NCBI GenBank assembly: GCA_029261555.1
Contig: JAJDBB010000102.1
Coordinates: 1 to 56,295 of the forward strand
DNA from: Nitrospinaceae bacterium
Lineage (GTDB): Bacteria > Nitrospinota > Nitrospinia > Nitrospinales > JACRGP01
Reading direction: 5' to 3'
DNA length: 56,295 bases
Shown here: piece by piece, positions 7,964 through 16,435 of the stretch
Layout: each line of letters starts with the position of its first letter
Numbering within the stretch: the first letter of the stretch is position 1
Made by a program: the position numbers and the translations under genes
Notes under the pieces: model-generated
The model's database searches: none
What the model was told of the DNA's origin: nothing
The model's input: the letters and a program-made list of their open reading frames with translations, nothing else

Positions 7964-8761
7964 ATGGCTTCGAATCCACAAGCCAACCCAAAAGGGTTGC
8001 CGGAAACCGAATCTTCCAGAAGCGCTCCCGAGGAGTTGAGTCGCGAAGAGCTTTCGGAACAGTTGTATCGCCAATACGCAATGGGCGGCTCCTCCTTCGC
8101 CCGGTTTCGCTTGCGACTGTACTTCCATTTCAAGACCCTGCTCTGGAAAATTGTAGTTGGAAGCGCCGCCTTTTTTAAGCGCGCTTTGGACGTCCTTGGC
8201 TCTGCGGTTTTTTTAATTCTTTTTTCTCCGATTTATCTGGCAACGGCCATTGCGATTTTGCTTGAAGACGGAGGACCCGTAATCCTGCCTCAGGTGCGCG
8301 TCGGCAAATGGGGAAAACCTTTTACCATGTATAAATACCGGTCCATGAGAAAGGACGCGGATAAAATTAAAGAACGCCTGTTGGAACAAAACGAAACCGA
8401 GGGCGCCACCTTTAAAATGAAAGAAGATCCGCGCATCACCAAAGTCGGAAAAATTATCCGCAAGCTCTCCATCGACGAGTTGCCCCAACTGTGGAACGTG
8501 TTGAAGGGCGACATGTCGCTGGTCGGTCCGCGTCCGCCGCTTCCCTCGGAAGTCGCCGAATATGAATATTCCCAGCGCCGCCGATTGGAAGTCAAATCGG
8601 GGATCACCTGCCTGTGGCAAGTGATGGGTCGGAGCGACATCAACTTCGAAGGCCAGATCAAGCTGGACGTGGAATACATCGAAAGCCGTTCCTTCCTCGG
8701 CGACATTAGCATCCTGTTAAAAACCATTCCCGCAGTGATCCTCGGCAAGGGAGCTTATTGA
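7964..8761 (+). CDS. polyprenyl-phosphate sugar-1-phosphate transferase (PglC/WbaP type)
   Basis: This enzyme type starts a lipid-linked glycan by moving a sugar-1-phosphate from a nucleotide sugar to undecaprenyl phosphate. The 265-aa protein has a polar N-terminal tail (1-65), then KRALDVLGS and a reentrant hydrophobic helix (about 74-100). The basic loop PFTMYKYRSMRKDA (119-132) follows, then the catalytic Asp-Glu dyad at 171-172 in IDELPQLWNVLKGDMSLVGPRPP, and a final GITCLWQVMGRSD segment. It has the small monotopic form rather than the long polytopic form. One base overlaps the next gene (TGATG). It probably sets the first sugar of the exopolysaccharide made by this block. Confidence 0.92.
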   Translation: MASNPQANPKGLPETESSRSAPEELSREELSEQLYRQYAMGGSSFARFRLRLYFHFKTLLWKIVVGSAAFFKRALDVLGSAVFLILFSPIYLATAIAILLEDGGPVILPQVRVGKWGKPFTMYKYRSMRKDADKIKERLLEQNETEGATFKMKEDPRITKVGKIIRKLSIDELPQLWNVLKGDMSLVGPRPPLPSEVAEYEYSQRRRLEVKSGITCLWQVMGRSDINFEGQIKLDVEYIESRSFLGDISILLKTIPAVILGKGAY

Positions 8762-9981
8762 TGGACCGCCCTGCGCTGATCATTCTGGGAATTCCAATAG
8801 ACAATTTTAATATGACAGAAACCGTCGAGCGGACCTTCGCCATGATGGAAGACTTCGCCCGCGACGGAAGATCCCGCTACGTCGCCACCGTCAACGTTGA
8901 TTTTGTCGTTAACGCACTCGGTTGGGGCGACACAAGCTCCGGCGACGCCAAATTGCTGTCCGCCCTGAGAAACGCGGACATGGTCGTCGCCGACGGAATG
9001 CCCGTCGTGTGGTGCTCGCGCCTGTCCGGAAAAGGACTCAAGGAAAGAGTGACGGGGGCCGACCTTGCGCCGCGACTGGCCGAAGCGGCAAGCCGCAAGA
9101 ACAAAAAAATCTATTTCCTCGGCGGACGGGAAGAGACTTCGCAAAAGGCGATCGAAATACTTAAGGGCCGATACCCAGGGTTTCAAGTCGCGGGGGCCTC
9201 GTCGCCCTGGGTGGAAATGGGCAATCCAAAAGATCCCGCAGTCCGCGAGGCAGACGACGCTCTCGTCGAAACCGTCAACAAGTCCGGCGCCGACATACTG
9301 CTCATCGCTTTTGGCAATCCCAAACAGGAGTTCTGGTTTGAGCGCGTGAAAGACCGGCTCAAAGTACCCGTTTCCATCGGCGTTGGCGGAACGTTTGAGT
9401 TCATCGCCGGCAACGTGTCCCGCGCGCCGCGTTGGATGCAGAAGGTTGGGTTGGAATGGATTTACCGGCTTTCCCAGGAGCCGAAACGGCTGGTGAAGCG
9501 GTATACCATGGACCTTTTAAAGTTTGTGAACTTGATCGCGCCTTTGGTTTTTTATCGTTTCTTTTCATTCAGCGATGGGAATGGTTGCGGTCCCATCGCC
9601 TTCGAGGAAATTGGGAACCCCGGCGGCTCATATGATCTCGCCGTGAAGTTTCCAGAGCGGCTTGACAGTTCCAGCGTCGATGAAATCCGAGACAAGACGC
9701 AAACCTTCTCGCCCGAAGGAGGGCGCGTGGTTTGGGATTGGAAATCGTTAAAACATATTTCTCAGGAAGCCCTGGGGAAACTATTTTTACTAGCAACGTC
9801 CTCCAATAAAATTCCCGTGCAAATTATTAACAAGAGCGAAAAGTTAAGCTCGCTCCTGAAAGCCCATCGCATAGACGACGTCTTTGAAGAACTGACGCAA
9901 GACCCGGACCGGCTCGCCTCTTCCGACACGGTTCCCGCCGACGCTCCGGATTCAGCTTCTCTCAAATACTCCAAAGCCTGA
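8761..9981 (+). CDS. WecG/TagA-family glycosyltransferase (GT26) fused to a STAS-like domain
   Basis: Residues 1-245 are a GT26 transferase: TVNVDFVVNAL, NADMVVADGMPVVW (71-84), GADLAPRLAE, KKIYFLGGRE and FGNPKQEFWFERV (184-196). This family adds the second sugar to an undecaprenyl-linked primer, which fits the sugar transferase directly upstream. After a hydrophobic patch (about 250-270) the protein continues with about 90 residues (290-378) that look like a STAS domain. They show a beta strand, an SSSVDEIRD helix, RVVWDWKSLKHISQEALGKLF, then VQIINKSEKLSSLLKAHRIDDVF. Ser334 sits near the usual phospho-site. The ATG at 8761 is preferred over the TTG at 8758. A STAS tail on a GT26 enzyme is unusual and suggests regulation or partner docking. 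Confidence 0.85.
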   Translation: MDRPALIILGIPIDNFNMTETVERTFAMMEDFARDGRSRYVATVNVDFVVNALGWGDTSSGDAKLLSALRNADMVVADGMPVVWCSRLSGKGLKERVTGADLAPRLAEAASRKNKKIYFLGGREETSQKAIEILKGRYPGFQVAGASSPWVEMGNPKDPAVREADDALVETVNKSGADILLIAFGNPKQEFWFERVKDRLKVPVSIGVGGTFEFIAGNVSRAPRWMQKVGLEWIYRLSQEPKRLVKRYTMDLLKFVNLIAPLVFYRFFSFSDGNGCGPIAFEEIGNPGGSYDLAVKFPERLDSSSVDEIRDKTQTFSPEGGRVVWDWKSLKHISQEALGKLFLLATSSNKIPVQIINKSEKLSSLLKAHRIDDVFEELTQDPDRLASSDTVPADAPDSASLKYSKA

Positions 9982-9994
9982 TCGAGTTTTTAAA

Positions 9995-11503
9995 ATGCAA
10001 TCGATCATTCTCCCTTCCCTCCAGCAAACTAAATTTGATCCTCTGACCAAAACGGTCGCCGAGTATCTATTGCCTATCGCCAATAAACCCATTGTCGAGC
10101 ATCTCGTCGAGCATCTCGCCCGCCACGGCGTCCGGCGCGTCCTCATGGTCAAACGGCATTTGCCCTACGAAACGGAACAGCACTTTAAAAACGGCGAACG
10201 CTGGGGCGTCGAAATCTCTTACGCCTTGCAAAAGGAATTCGATTCTATTTTTGATCCCCTGAACCGAATCCGTTCCAAAATAGAAGAAGATTTTATTTGT
10301 TTCGCCGCAAACGTTTTCACCGACATGAATTTGACCCGGTTTATGCAAGCGCATAAAGACTCTGGCGCCGACCTGAGTTTTTCGGTTCCGGCGGCGGGAA
10401 AAGAAATCTCCATCCAGCCGGGAGAAAATATTTTCAACGAAGGCTATCCATTTATTATGAGCCTCGAAGCCCTCAATCGACTTTGCGAGGATTTCAAGCG
10501 CAACGCCGGGGACTTCCCTGCGTCCAGCCTCATGAACGGCGAATTAAAAATTCATTTTTTCCGGAACGACCGGCCCATTCAAAAAATAAACAGCCTGGAA
10601 GATTTGTGGACCGCCAATCGGGACGCCATTTCGGGAAAGTATCCCGACGTCTTCATCCCTGGAAAGGAAATCAAAAAAGGAATCTGGGTTGGAGAAAATC
10701 CAATGATCCACGCCGACGCCCGATTGAATCCGCCGGTATTGATTGGAGACAATTGCGCCATATCCAGCAATGCGGAAATTGGCGAGGCGGTCTGCCTGGG
10801 AAACGATATTATTGTCGGGCAAGGGGCGTCGGTAACAAACAGCCTCATCCTGGACAAAACTCATCTTGGAGAACAGATCGACGTCGCTCATTCCATCGTC
10901 AAACAGAACTTATGGATACGCCTGGACCGCAAATCCCATCTTTATCTTACCGACGAGTTTTTGCTTGGAAAAACCTCGGGAAACCTGTTCCCGGAATGGA
11001 AAAAACGCTCTCAGGACGCGCTCGCGGCGGCGCTGTTGTTGATCGTCCTGTCGCCGGTATTGTTTGCGGGACTGCTGGCGCATTGGTTTTCCGGACCGAG
11101 GAAATTTCTATCCAGGGAACTTGGGATCAAAAGCAAAGGCGACGAACTGTTCGAGGCCCGGGACAATTTTCAGCGCGTATCTATTTACGCTTTCAATTGC
11201 GAAAACCCTCTCATGCGCAAATTGCCGGGATTGTACAACGTGATTCGCGGCGACCTTGGTCTTGTGGGCAGTACCTTGCCGAAACCAGAACAGATAAAAG
11301 AACTGACCTCCGACTGGGAAAAGCAATGGCTCGCCTCCGACCCAGGTTTGTTTCACCCCTGGGAAGACAGGGCCGCGGAAGTGCCGACGCGGGAAGAGAA
11401 AACGGTGATTGAAAGCGCTTACGTTGCGGAAAGAACTTTTATGAAAGATATCTCCATCGCCTTAAAGGTCATTTTAAAATCCCTGAGCGGCCCCTGGAAA
11501 TAA
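9995..11503 (+). CDS. three-part protein: degenerate nucleotidyltransferase, hexapeptide beta-helix, degenerate sugar transferase
   Basis: Residues 1-220 resemble a sugar nucleotidyltransferase fold (EYLLPIANKPIVEHLVEHL, HGVRRVLMV, DFICFAANVFTDMNL), but the glycine-rich GxGTRL loop is replaced by LPSLQQTKFD. Residues 228-310 are a left-handed beta-helix (IWVGENPMIHADARL, VLIGDNCAISSNAEIG). Residues 335-500 resemble the polyprenyl-phosphate sugar transferase domain: KKRSQDALAAALLLIVLSP helix, then LPGLYNVIRGDLGLVGSTLP. The catalytic Asp-Glu of that family is replaced (LMRKLPGL). It may be a pseudoenzyme or scaffold for the two genes upstream, or a diverged enzyme. It begins 13 bp after the GT26-STAS gene and meets the minus-strand operon tail-to-tail with 6 bp between. 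Confidence 0.75.
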   Translation: MQSIILPSLQQTKFDPLTKTVAEYLLPIANKPIVEHLVEHLARHGVRRVLMVKRHLPYETEQHFKNGERWGVEISYALQKEFDSIFDPLNRIRSKIEEDFICFAANVFTDMNLTRFMQAHKDSGADLSFSVPAAGKEISIQPGENIFNEGYPFIMSLEALNRLCEDFKRNAGDFPASSLMNGELKIHFFRNDRPIQKINSLEDLWTANRDAISGKYPDVFIPGKEIKKGIWVGENPMIHADARLNPPVLIGDNCAISSNAEIGEAVCLGNDIIVGQGASVTNSLILDKTHLGEQIDVAHSIVKQNLWIRLDRKSHLYLTDEFLLGKTSGNLFPEWKKRSQDALAAALLLIVLSPVLFAGLLAHWFSGPRKFLSRELGIKSKGDELFEARDNFQRVSIYAFNCENPLMRKLPGLYNVIRGDLGLVGSTLPKPEQIKELTSDWEKQWLASDPGLFHPWEDRAAEVPTREEKTVIESAYVAERTFMKDISIALKVILKSLSGPWK

Positions 11504-11509
11504 CCCGCT

Positions 11510-12172
11510 CTATTTCCTGAAACGCCGACTGACAACCGATTCTCCGTTCCTCGAAATTTTCAAATGAGGATGGCGACCCGTCGCCACATGATCGCTTTCC
11601 ACGTCGTCGTTTAACAACGCCGCGTTTGCGCCGATCACCACGTTATCTCCAATCCTGCAATCGCCGATCACCGAAGCGTTGCAATACAAAATCACCCCTT
11701 CGCCAAACCGGGGGTAGACTCCGTCTTCGTTCGACCCCACCGTGCAGTTTTGATACGCCGCAAAATATCCCCCGTATTCCGCCTTGCCCAGTACAGTCCC
11801 CAGCGGGTGAACGAACATAAAAACTTCAGGCAATTCGATGGAATAAAACGCATCGAGTCCGTGCAAGGCCTTGTTGAGACAATACAATTTTTCCGCCGAC
11901 GAGACGTCGCCTTCCTTTTTGTAAACCGCATTGCCCAACAGGTAAAGGAACATGGCGTAATGGTCGGCATTCAAATGATTGAACGTCGGTCCCTGTTCGT
12001 CCCAAAAATATTTTTGCCGGATATTTTCAAAGCACCGCCGCAGGCGTTCCAAACATTCGGGCATGAACGCGCCGACCCATTCCGGCGAAACGGATTGGGA
12101 GTCCGGGAATATGTTGTTCAATTGTGCGGCGACGTAACGGCTCAAGTCGCCGCTTTCGAGGGAGAATTTCAT
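11510..12172 (-). CDS. serine acetyltransferase-like hexapeptide-repeat protein
   Basis: The 220-aa protein has a helical N-terminal half (1-115) and a left-handed beta-helix (about 120-205). The helix shows FVHPLGTVLGKAEYGGYFAAYQNCTVG, GEGVILYCNASVIGDCRIGDNVVIGANAALL and VATGRHPHLK. HPLGTVLG replaces the usual HPGAxIG of the CysE catalytic strand and keeps the His. It is the last gene of the ten-gene minus-strand operon and overlaps the HisF-like gene by 4 bp (ATGA). I infer that it N-acetylates the amino sugar produced by the operon, but the acceptor is unknown. Family resemblance is clear; substrate is not. Confidence 0.8.
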   Translation of the reverse strand: MKFSLESGDLSRYVAAQLNNIFPDSQSVSPEWVGAFMPECLERLRRCFENIRQKYFWDEQGPTFNHLNADHYAMFLYLLGNAVYKKEGDVSSAEKLYCLNKALHGLDAFYSIELPEVFMFVHPLGTVLGKAEYGGYFAAYQNCTVGSNEDGVYPRFGEGVILYCNASVIGDCRIGDNVVIGANAALLNDDVESDHVATGRHPHLKISRNGESVVSRRFRK

Positions 12173-12930
12173 TTTATGTTTTTTACGGGAACGCCCAGGT
12201 TTTTTAAATAAGACCTGGCGCGCACCGGGTTATTGTCGCCGAAATGAAACAGGCTGGCGCAGGCGACGGCGTGGACTCCCGCCTTTTGGACGGCGTCCGC
12301 CAGGTGCATGAAATGCCCCGCCCCGCCGCAGAGGATCGCCGGACGGCGCGTATTTTCTTTCACGACAGAGGCCAATTCAAGATCGCAACCTTGCATCATG
12401 CCGTCGCGGTCGATGGAATTGACGAACAACTCGCCCGCGCCTCGCGATTCCAAATCGCGCAGATGGGCGATCAAATCCAGATTGGTTTTTATTTTTCCGC
12501 TGTGCGTGTAGACGAAATATTTTTCGCCTTCCCGCTTTACGTCGACTCCCCCAATGACACATTGATTCCCAAAAATTCGCGCGGCCTGACAGATCAACTC
12601 CGGGTTTTCCACCGCGGCGGAGGTGATGATCACCTTGTCTGCCCCGGCCCGCAACAACTCGCGAACGTCTTCGACAGAGGTAACCCCGCCGCCCACCGCA
12701 AGCGGCATGAAACATTCTTTGGAGACTTTCCCAACAACGTCCAGCAGCGTTTTGCGGCCCTCGCCGCTGGCTTCGATATCGAGAAACGCCAACTCGTCCG
12801 CGTTCTGCGCGTTGTAAATTCTAGCGGCGGAAACCGGATCGCCCACGTCGCGAAACCCGGCGAATTGTTTTCCTTTCACCATGCGGCCATTTTTCAATAA
12901 CAGCACGGGGATGATTCGCGTCTTTAACAT
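12169..12930 (-). CDS. HisF-like subunit of a sugar amidotransferase
   Basis: The 253-aa TIM barrel aligns with HisF: RIIPVLLLKNGRMVKG, PLAVGGGVTSVEDVRELLRAGADKVIITSAA, VIGGVDVK, and INxIDRDG-like VNSIDRDGMMQG. The catalytic Asp11 of true HisF is Leu here (IIPVLLLK), as in the HisF paralogues of O-antigen clusters (WbuZ-type). These are thought to channel ammonia to a PP-loop enzyme rather than make imidazoleglycerol phosphate. The start is the ATG at 12930; the longer frame to 13575 is shadow of the HisH-like gene. It overlaps HisH by 7 bp and the acetyltransferase by 4 bp, so the genes are co-translated. Confidence 0.9.
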   Translation of the reverse strand: MLKTRIIPVLLLKNGRMVKGKQFAGFRDVGDPVSAARIYNAQNADELAFLDIEASGEGRKTLLDVVGKVSKECFMPLAVGGGVTSVEDVRELLRAGADKVIITSAAVENPELICQAARIFGNQCVIGGVDVKREGEKYFVYTHSGKIKTNLDLIAHLRDLESRGAGELFVNSIDRDGMMQGCDLELASVVKENTRRPAILCGGAGHFMHLADAVQKAGVHAVACASLFHFGDNNPVRARSYLKNLGVPVKNIK

Positions 12931-13541
12931 GAGCCGCCCCATTCGCAAAAGTTTTGCACAATCTTGAGTCCGGCGTCCTGACTTTTTTCCGGATGAAACT
13001 GTAGTCCCACCGCGTTCTTTCGGCTGACTGCGGCGACTAAATCGCCGCCATAATCGGCGAACGCTAAAACGTCTCCGACGGCGCCGGGTTTGAACTGGTA
13101 AGAGTGGCCGAAGTAAAAATCGATGTGCGGCTTCACGCCTTGAAAGATGGGATGATCGACGCGCTTTTCCAATCGGTTCCAGCCGACATGCGGGACGAGG
13201 CGCTCCGCCGGCAAATCCAACGGGACGACGGAGCCGGGGACGAGGTTCAGTCCCAACACTTCCCCGCCCTCGGTTCCGGTTGTCGACATAAGTTGCATAC
13301 CGAGGCAAACGCCGAGAAATGGTTTTCCCTGCGCGACCTGATTTTTGATTTCCCCTTCCAGATTCTGTCGTCGGAGGTTCTTCATGGCGGCGGCGTAGGA
13401 ACCCACGCCCGGCAGAATTAAATGCGACGGCGCGGAGAGGCCCTCCGGCCTGGAAATTAATTCCGTCTCGTAACCCAGAAACACCAAGGCGTTCTGGACG
13501 GAACGGAGATTGCCCATTCCATAATCGATAACGCCAATCAT
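12924..13541 (-). CDS. HisH-like glutaminase subunit of a sugar amidotransferase
   Basis: This 205-aa class I glutamine amidotransferase starts IGVIDYGMGNL and has the nucleophile Cys79 in FLGVCLGMQL and the His183/Glu185 pair in LQFHPEKS, so it should be an active glutaminase. With the HisF-like neighbour it would form an ammonia-delivering complex for the PP-loop protein encoded just upstream. I place the start at the ATG at 13541, which overlaps the PP-loop gene stop (ATGA); a GTG at 13568 is a less likely alternative. No other histidine genes are nearby, which argues for a glycan role and against histidine synthesis. Confidence 0.9.
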   Translation of the reverse strand: MIGVIDYGMGNLRSVQNALVFLGYETELISRPEGLSAPSHLILPGVGSYAAAMKNLRRQNLEGEIKNQVAQGKPFLGVCLGMQLMSTTGTEGGEVLGLNLVPGSVVPLDLPAERLVPHVGWNRLEKRVDHPIFQGVKPHIDFYFGHSYQFKPGAVGDVLAFADYGGDLVAAVSRKNAVGLQFHPEKSQDAGLKIVQNFCEWGGSC

Positions 13542-14713
13542 TTTTTCCGATTGTCTTCCCGGTACCACGAATCAAAATCCCCGGTTTTTCCGGCGTGTTT
13601 GGTTTTAGAAAAGTCGTGTTCGTATGGCGGGACGGCGGTGTTTAACACAATCTTGTTAAATTCCTCTTCGCTCAAGCCCATGTATTCCAGAAAAATCTCC
13701 AGCGAGGGCGGGCGCTTGCCGTCGTGCTTTTCGTTCCATTGCCGGGCTTCCTCCGAGGAAGACCTACCATTGCGAAGGTGGAAAGCGTTGATCTGCGAAA
13801 CCCGACTGTAACCCCTTTTCAGGTATTTTATATAATCGCGACTGCCCTGCATGAAGCATTCAATCTTTTCGCAACTGGTGTTGATCTCTCCGGGCACGCC
13901 TTCCAGCTCGTCCGTTTTCCAACCCAGTTCCCGCTGGATAAGTTTTGTATTCGCAACGTTATTCCAGGGAATGAAACTGCCGAGACACAGAGGCGAACAG
14001 TCGATCGACTTCAACTCCGTCGGCGTGGGAAACGAGTAGGGCAAAAGATCCCGCCTGTCGACAGGGCTTTCCGGCGAGTCGATCATGCCGTGCATGTCGT
14101 CCGCGGAGATGCCGAGGTTGCGGTACATGTTGAACTTTTTTTCGTCCTCGTATTCGATCTCGTCGTTCAGGTAATCGTAGTAGGCGGAAAATTCCGCAAG
14201 CGGCTCGCCGTAAAAAATCAGAGGAACGTTGAACCGGACCGCAAGTCGCAGGGGATAGGAATAAATTCCCGTGTGACAATGCCAGCAAAAATCGGTTTTG
14301 CGGGAGAAGGATTCCGCCATCAACCGTTTGACGATTTTCCAGTTGGGGGTGAACTCGATGAGATCGACGCCGAGTTTTTTAAGCGTCCGCTGTTTGTTCT
14401 CTTCAATCCGTGGTCGCATGAACCCGTGATTGAAGCGCACTGCCAGCGGTTTGAGATTGTATTCCGTAATCAAGAAATGCAACTGGAACGTACTGTCTTT
14501 GCCGCCGCTGAACGGGACGATGCAATCGTACTCCGCCCGGTCCCGGTATTTATCGACGATCTGGTCGAGTAGTTTTTTGCGCGCGGTCCAGTCGATACTC
14601 TCAAGCTTGTGCTCGGCGGAGCGGCAGATATTGCACACGCCTACGGCGTCGAACTCAATGGTCTCGTAGGTCTCCGGCAGAAGGCATTTGGTACAGCGTT
14701 TTAATTCGGTCAT
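13538..14713 (-). CDS. N-acetyl sugar amidotransferase (WbpG/PseA-type PP-loop enzyme)
   Basis: The 391-aa protein has two CxxC pairs at its N-terminus (Cys7/10 and Cys27/30, probable zinc site). A PP-loop ATP-pyrophosphatase motif PFSGGKDST (67-75) follows. Enzymes of this family adenylate the acetamido group of a sugar and replace oxygen with ammonia from HisH/HisF, giving an acetamidino group. Further features are GFMRPRIEENKQRTLKKLGVD and CWHCHTGI, typical of the family. Coupling to HisH by a 4-bp overlap is strong context. The exact sugar (a UDP-hexose or a nonulosonate) cannot be read from this gene. A 76-bp gap separates it from the SDR gene. Confidence 0.9.
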   Translation of the reverse strand: MTELKRCTKCLLPETYETIEFDAVGVCNICRSAEHKLESIDWTARKKLLDQIVDKYRDRAEYDCIVPFSGGKDSTFQLHFLITEYNLKPLAVRFNHGFMRPRIEENKQRTLKKLGVDLIEFTPNWKIVKRLMAESFSRKTDFCWHCHTGIYSYPLRLAVRFNVPLIFYGEPLAEFSAYYDYLNDEIEYEDEKKFNMYRNLGISADDMHGMIDSPESPVDRRDLLPYSFPTPTELKSIDCSPLCLGSFIPWNNVANTKLIQRELGWKTDELEGVPGEINTSCEKIECFMQGSRDYIKYLKRGYSRVSQINAFHLRNGRSSSEEARQWNEKHDGKRPPSLEIFLEYMGLSEEEFNKIVLNTAVPPYEHDFSKTKHAGKTGDFDSWYREDNRKK

Positions 14714-14789
14714 TTTAGGAAGTCAGGCTTCGGTTCCACGGCGAGTTCGACAAGCGCCTGGCGCGCCGCGTTTTTTTATTTTGATATTC

Positions 14790-15617
14790 TCACCAGGCCT
14801 GCAATCCCCCGTCGACGACAAGGTTTTGTCCGGTGACGTAGCTGGAGGCGTCGGAGGCGAGAAACAGCATCGCCTGAACAATTTCCTCCGGTCGACCCAT
14901 GCGCCGCATTGGAATGCGCTCGGAATAGCGATGAACAAATTCCTCGTTCTGATCGCCCTGCACGCCGCCGGGACTCAACGTATTGACGCGGACCCCCGCG
15001 TCCGCCCAGTAGGTCGCAAGGTAACGAGTCAATCCTCCTACCGCCGCCTTCGACGCCGAGTAAACGGCGGGCGTATTGATGGGGCGGCCCACTTCCTGCG
15101 AGCCTTCGTAAATACGTTTGTCCGCGCCCAGCGTTCCGTAAATGGACGAGGTCTGGATGATGCTTCCACCCCTGCCCTGCTTGATCATTTGCTTTCCCAC
15201 CGCCTGAGCCACGAGGAACATGCCGTCGATGTTGACGGCCATGACCTTGCGCCAGACGTCCGGAGAGTAATCCTCGAAGTCGGCGAAAAAATCTTCCGGG
15301 TTTTCCGTCCGGGTCGCCGCGTTGTTGTGCAGGATATGGATTCCGCCAAATTCTTGCACGGTATCGTCGACCATCTTCCGCACGCTATCGGGAGCGGTCA
15401 CGTCGCAAACCAGACCCAGAGTCGGAACGCCGTATTCCTTCTTCAACTCATCCGCAAATTTTCGGACCCGCTCCGCATCCAGGTCGACCACGACCACCCA
15501 GGCGCCGTTTTGAGCTAGGCCCCGGCAAAAATATTTCCCCAGAAAACCGGCGCCGCCGGTCACCACGGCGACCCGGTTCTCTAAATGAAAATTATGTGGA
15601 TACTCATGTTTATCCAT
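14790..15617 (-). CDS. short-chain dehydrogenase/reductase
   Basis: This 275-aa classical SDR has the nucleotide-binding TGGAGFLG motif (20-27), CDVT near 71-74, HNNAAT near 98-102, the catalytic Ser at 157/158 and the YSASK pair (Tyr186, Lys190). The C-terminus GQNLVVDGGLQAW is typical. The Asp at VVDLDAER after beta-2 suggests NAD(H) rather than NADP(H). In the operon it would oxidise a sugar hydroxyl to a ketone or aldehyde for the aminotransferase, or act later as a reductase; this is inference. It lies 35 bp downstream of the nitrilase-type gene. Confidence 0.88.
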   Translation of the reverse strand: MDKHEYPHNFHLENRVAVVTGGAGFLGKYFCRGLAQNGAWVVVVDLDAERVRKFADELKKEYGVPTLGLVCDVTAPDSVRKMVDDTVQEFGGIHILHNNAATRTENPEDFFADFEDYSPDVWRKVMAVNIDGMFLVAQAVGKQMIKQGRGGSIIQTSSIYGTLGADKRIYEGSQEVGRPINTPAVYSASKAAVGGLTRYLATYWADAGVRVNTLSPGGVQGDQNEEFVHRYSERIPMRRMGRPEEIVQAMLFLASDASSYVTGQNLVVDGGLQAW

Positions 15618-15652
15618 AAAGAGTCTCTGTTATCGGCGCCTCGCCAATGGAG

Positions 15653-16435
15653 TTAAAAACTACGGTACAATTTTTCCCTACGGTCCTGCTTGACGGGGAA
15701 ACTTTTTCGCAACGCTTCGACCTCTTGCGGATCGATTGAGTAAAAATCAATCTCCCCCTCCGAATGTTCTGGAGCGACCTTCTCCCCGCCGGGACCGAAC
15801 ACGAACGTACTGTCAACGTAATCTATTCCGTTGCCGTCGCGACCCGTGCGGTTGACGCCGACCATGAACGCCTGGTTTTCAATAGCTCTCGCTTTGAGCA
15901 GCGCCTCCCAATGATCCGCGCGTGCGGCGGGCCAGTTGGCGATGGTGAAAATCGCCGCGCAGGTTTTCGATAAGGCCTGGTACAGTTCCGGAAAGCGCAA
16001 ATCGTAGCACACGGAAAAACCGCAGGCAACGCCGTCCAGATCGGCAACCCCCAATTGATCTCCTCCCGCGTAAAATTCGTTTTCATTGGAATACGTGAAG
16101 GGATGAATCTTCGCGTAGTTCAGCGCAGTCGATCCGTCGCGCGCGGTCAGAATCAGGTTGTTAGTCGCCCTTTGCGCCCCGCGCAACACCATGCCGAAGA
16201 CAATATTTAATTTTTTGCTCTCCGCCTCGCTTTGGAAAAACCGGAGCGTTTTCGAGTCGTCCGGATCTTCGGCAATCGCCTGTGTGTTCATTGAAAATCC
16301 AGTGAGGGTCATTTCCGGAAACACGACGGCGTCCGCGCCCTGCCCGGCGGCAATCTCCAAGTATTCCCGACACAGGGTTCGGTTGAGGGTCTTGTCTTCC
16401 CATTTCGGATTCATGGAAACGAGCGCGATTTTCAT
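15653..16435 (-). CDS. carbon-nitrogen hydrolase (nitrilase superfamily, omega-amidase-like)
   Basis: The 260-aa enzyme has the nitrilase-superfamily triad Glu41 (FPEMTLTGF), Lys109 (YAKIHPF) and Cys143 (SVCYDLRFPELY), matching the YafV/omega-amidase branch (CYDLRFPE, RAxENQ, GVNRTG). Such enzymes hydrolyse short amides, for example alpha-ketoglutaramate formed when glutamine is used as an amino donor. That would suit a glutamine-using aminotransferase encoded directly upstream, but a role on a sugar amide is also possible. Its start overlaps the aminotransferase stop by one base. All catalytic residues are present, so it should be active. Confidence 0.88.
   Translation of the reverse strand: MKIALVSMNPKWEDKTLNRTLCREYLEIAAGQGADAVVFPEMTLTGFSMNTQAIAEDPDDSKTLRFFQSEAESKKLNIVFGMVLRGAQRATNNLILTARDGSTALNYAKIHPFTYSNENEFYAGGDQLGVADLDGVACGFSVCYDLRFPELYQALSKTCAAIFTIANWPAARADHWEALLKARAIENQAFMVGVNRTGRDGNGIDYVDSTFVFGPGGEKVAPEHSEGEIDFYSIDPQEVEALRKSFPVKQDRREKLYRSF

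Noticed and set aside
12169-13541. Interpretation of HisH/HisF as histidine biosynthesis genes
   Set aside because: No other his genes are present, HisF lacks Asp11 and both overlap the PP-loop sugar amidotransferase, so a glycan role fits better.
13005-13575. Long frame joining HisF-like and upstream sequence (468 aa)
   Set aside because: The part before the ATG at 12930 is Arg-rich shadow of the HisH-like gene; no true fusion exists.
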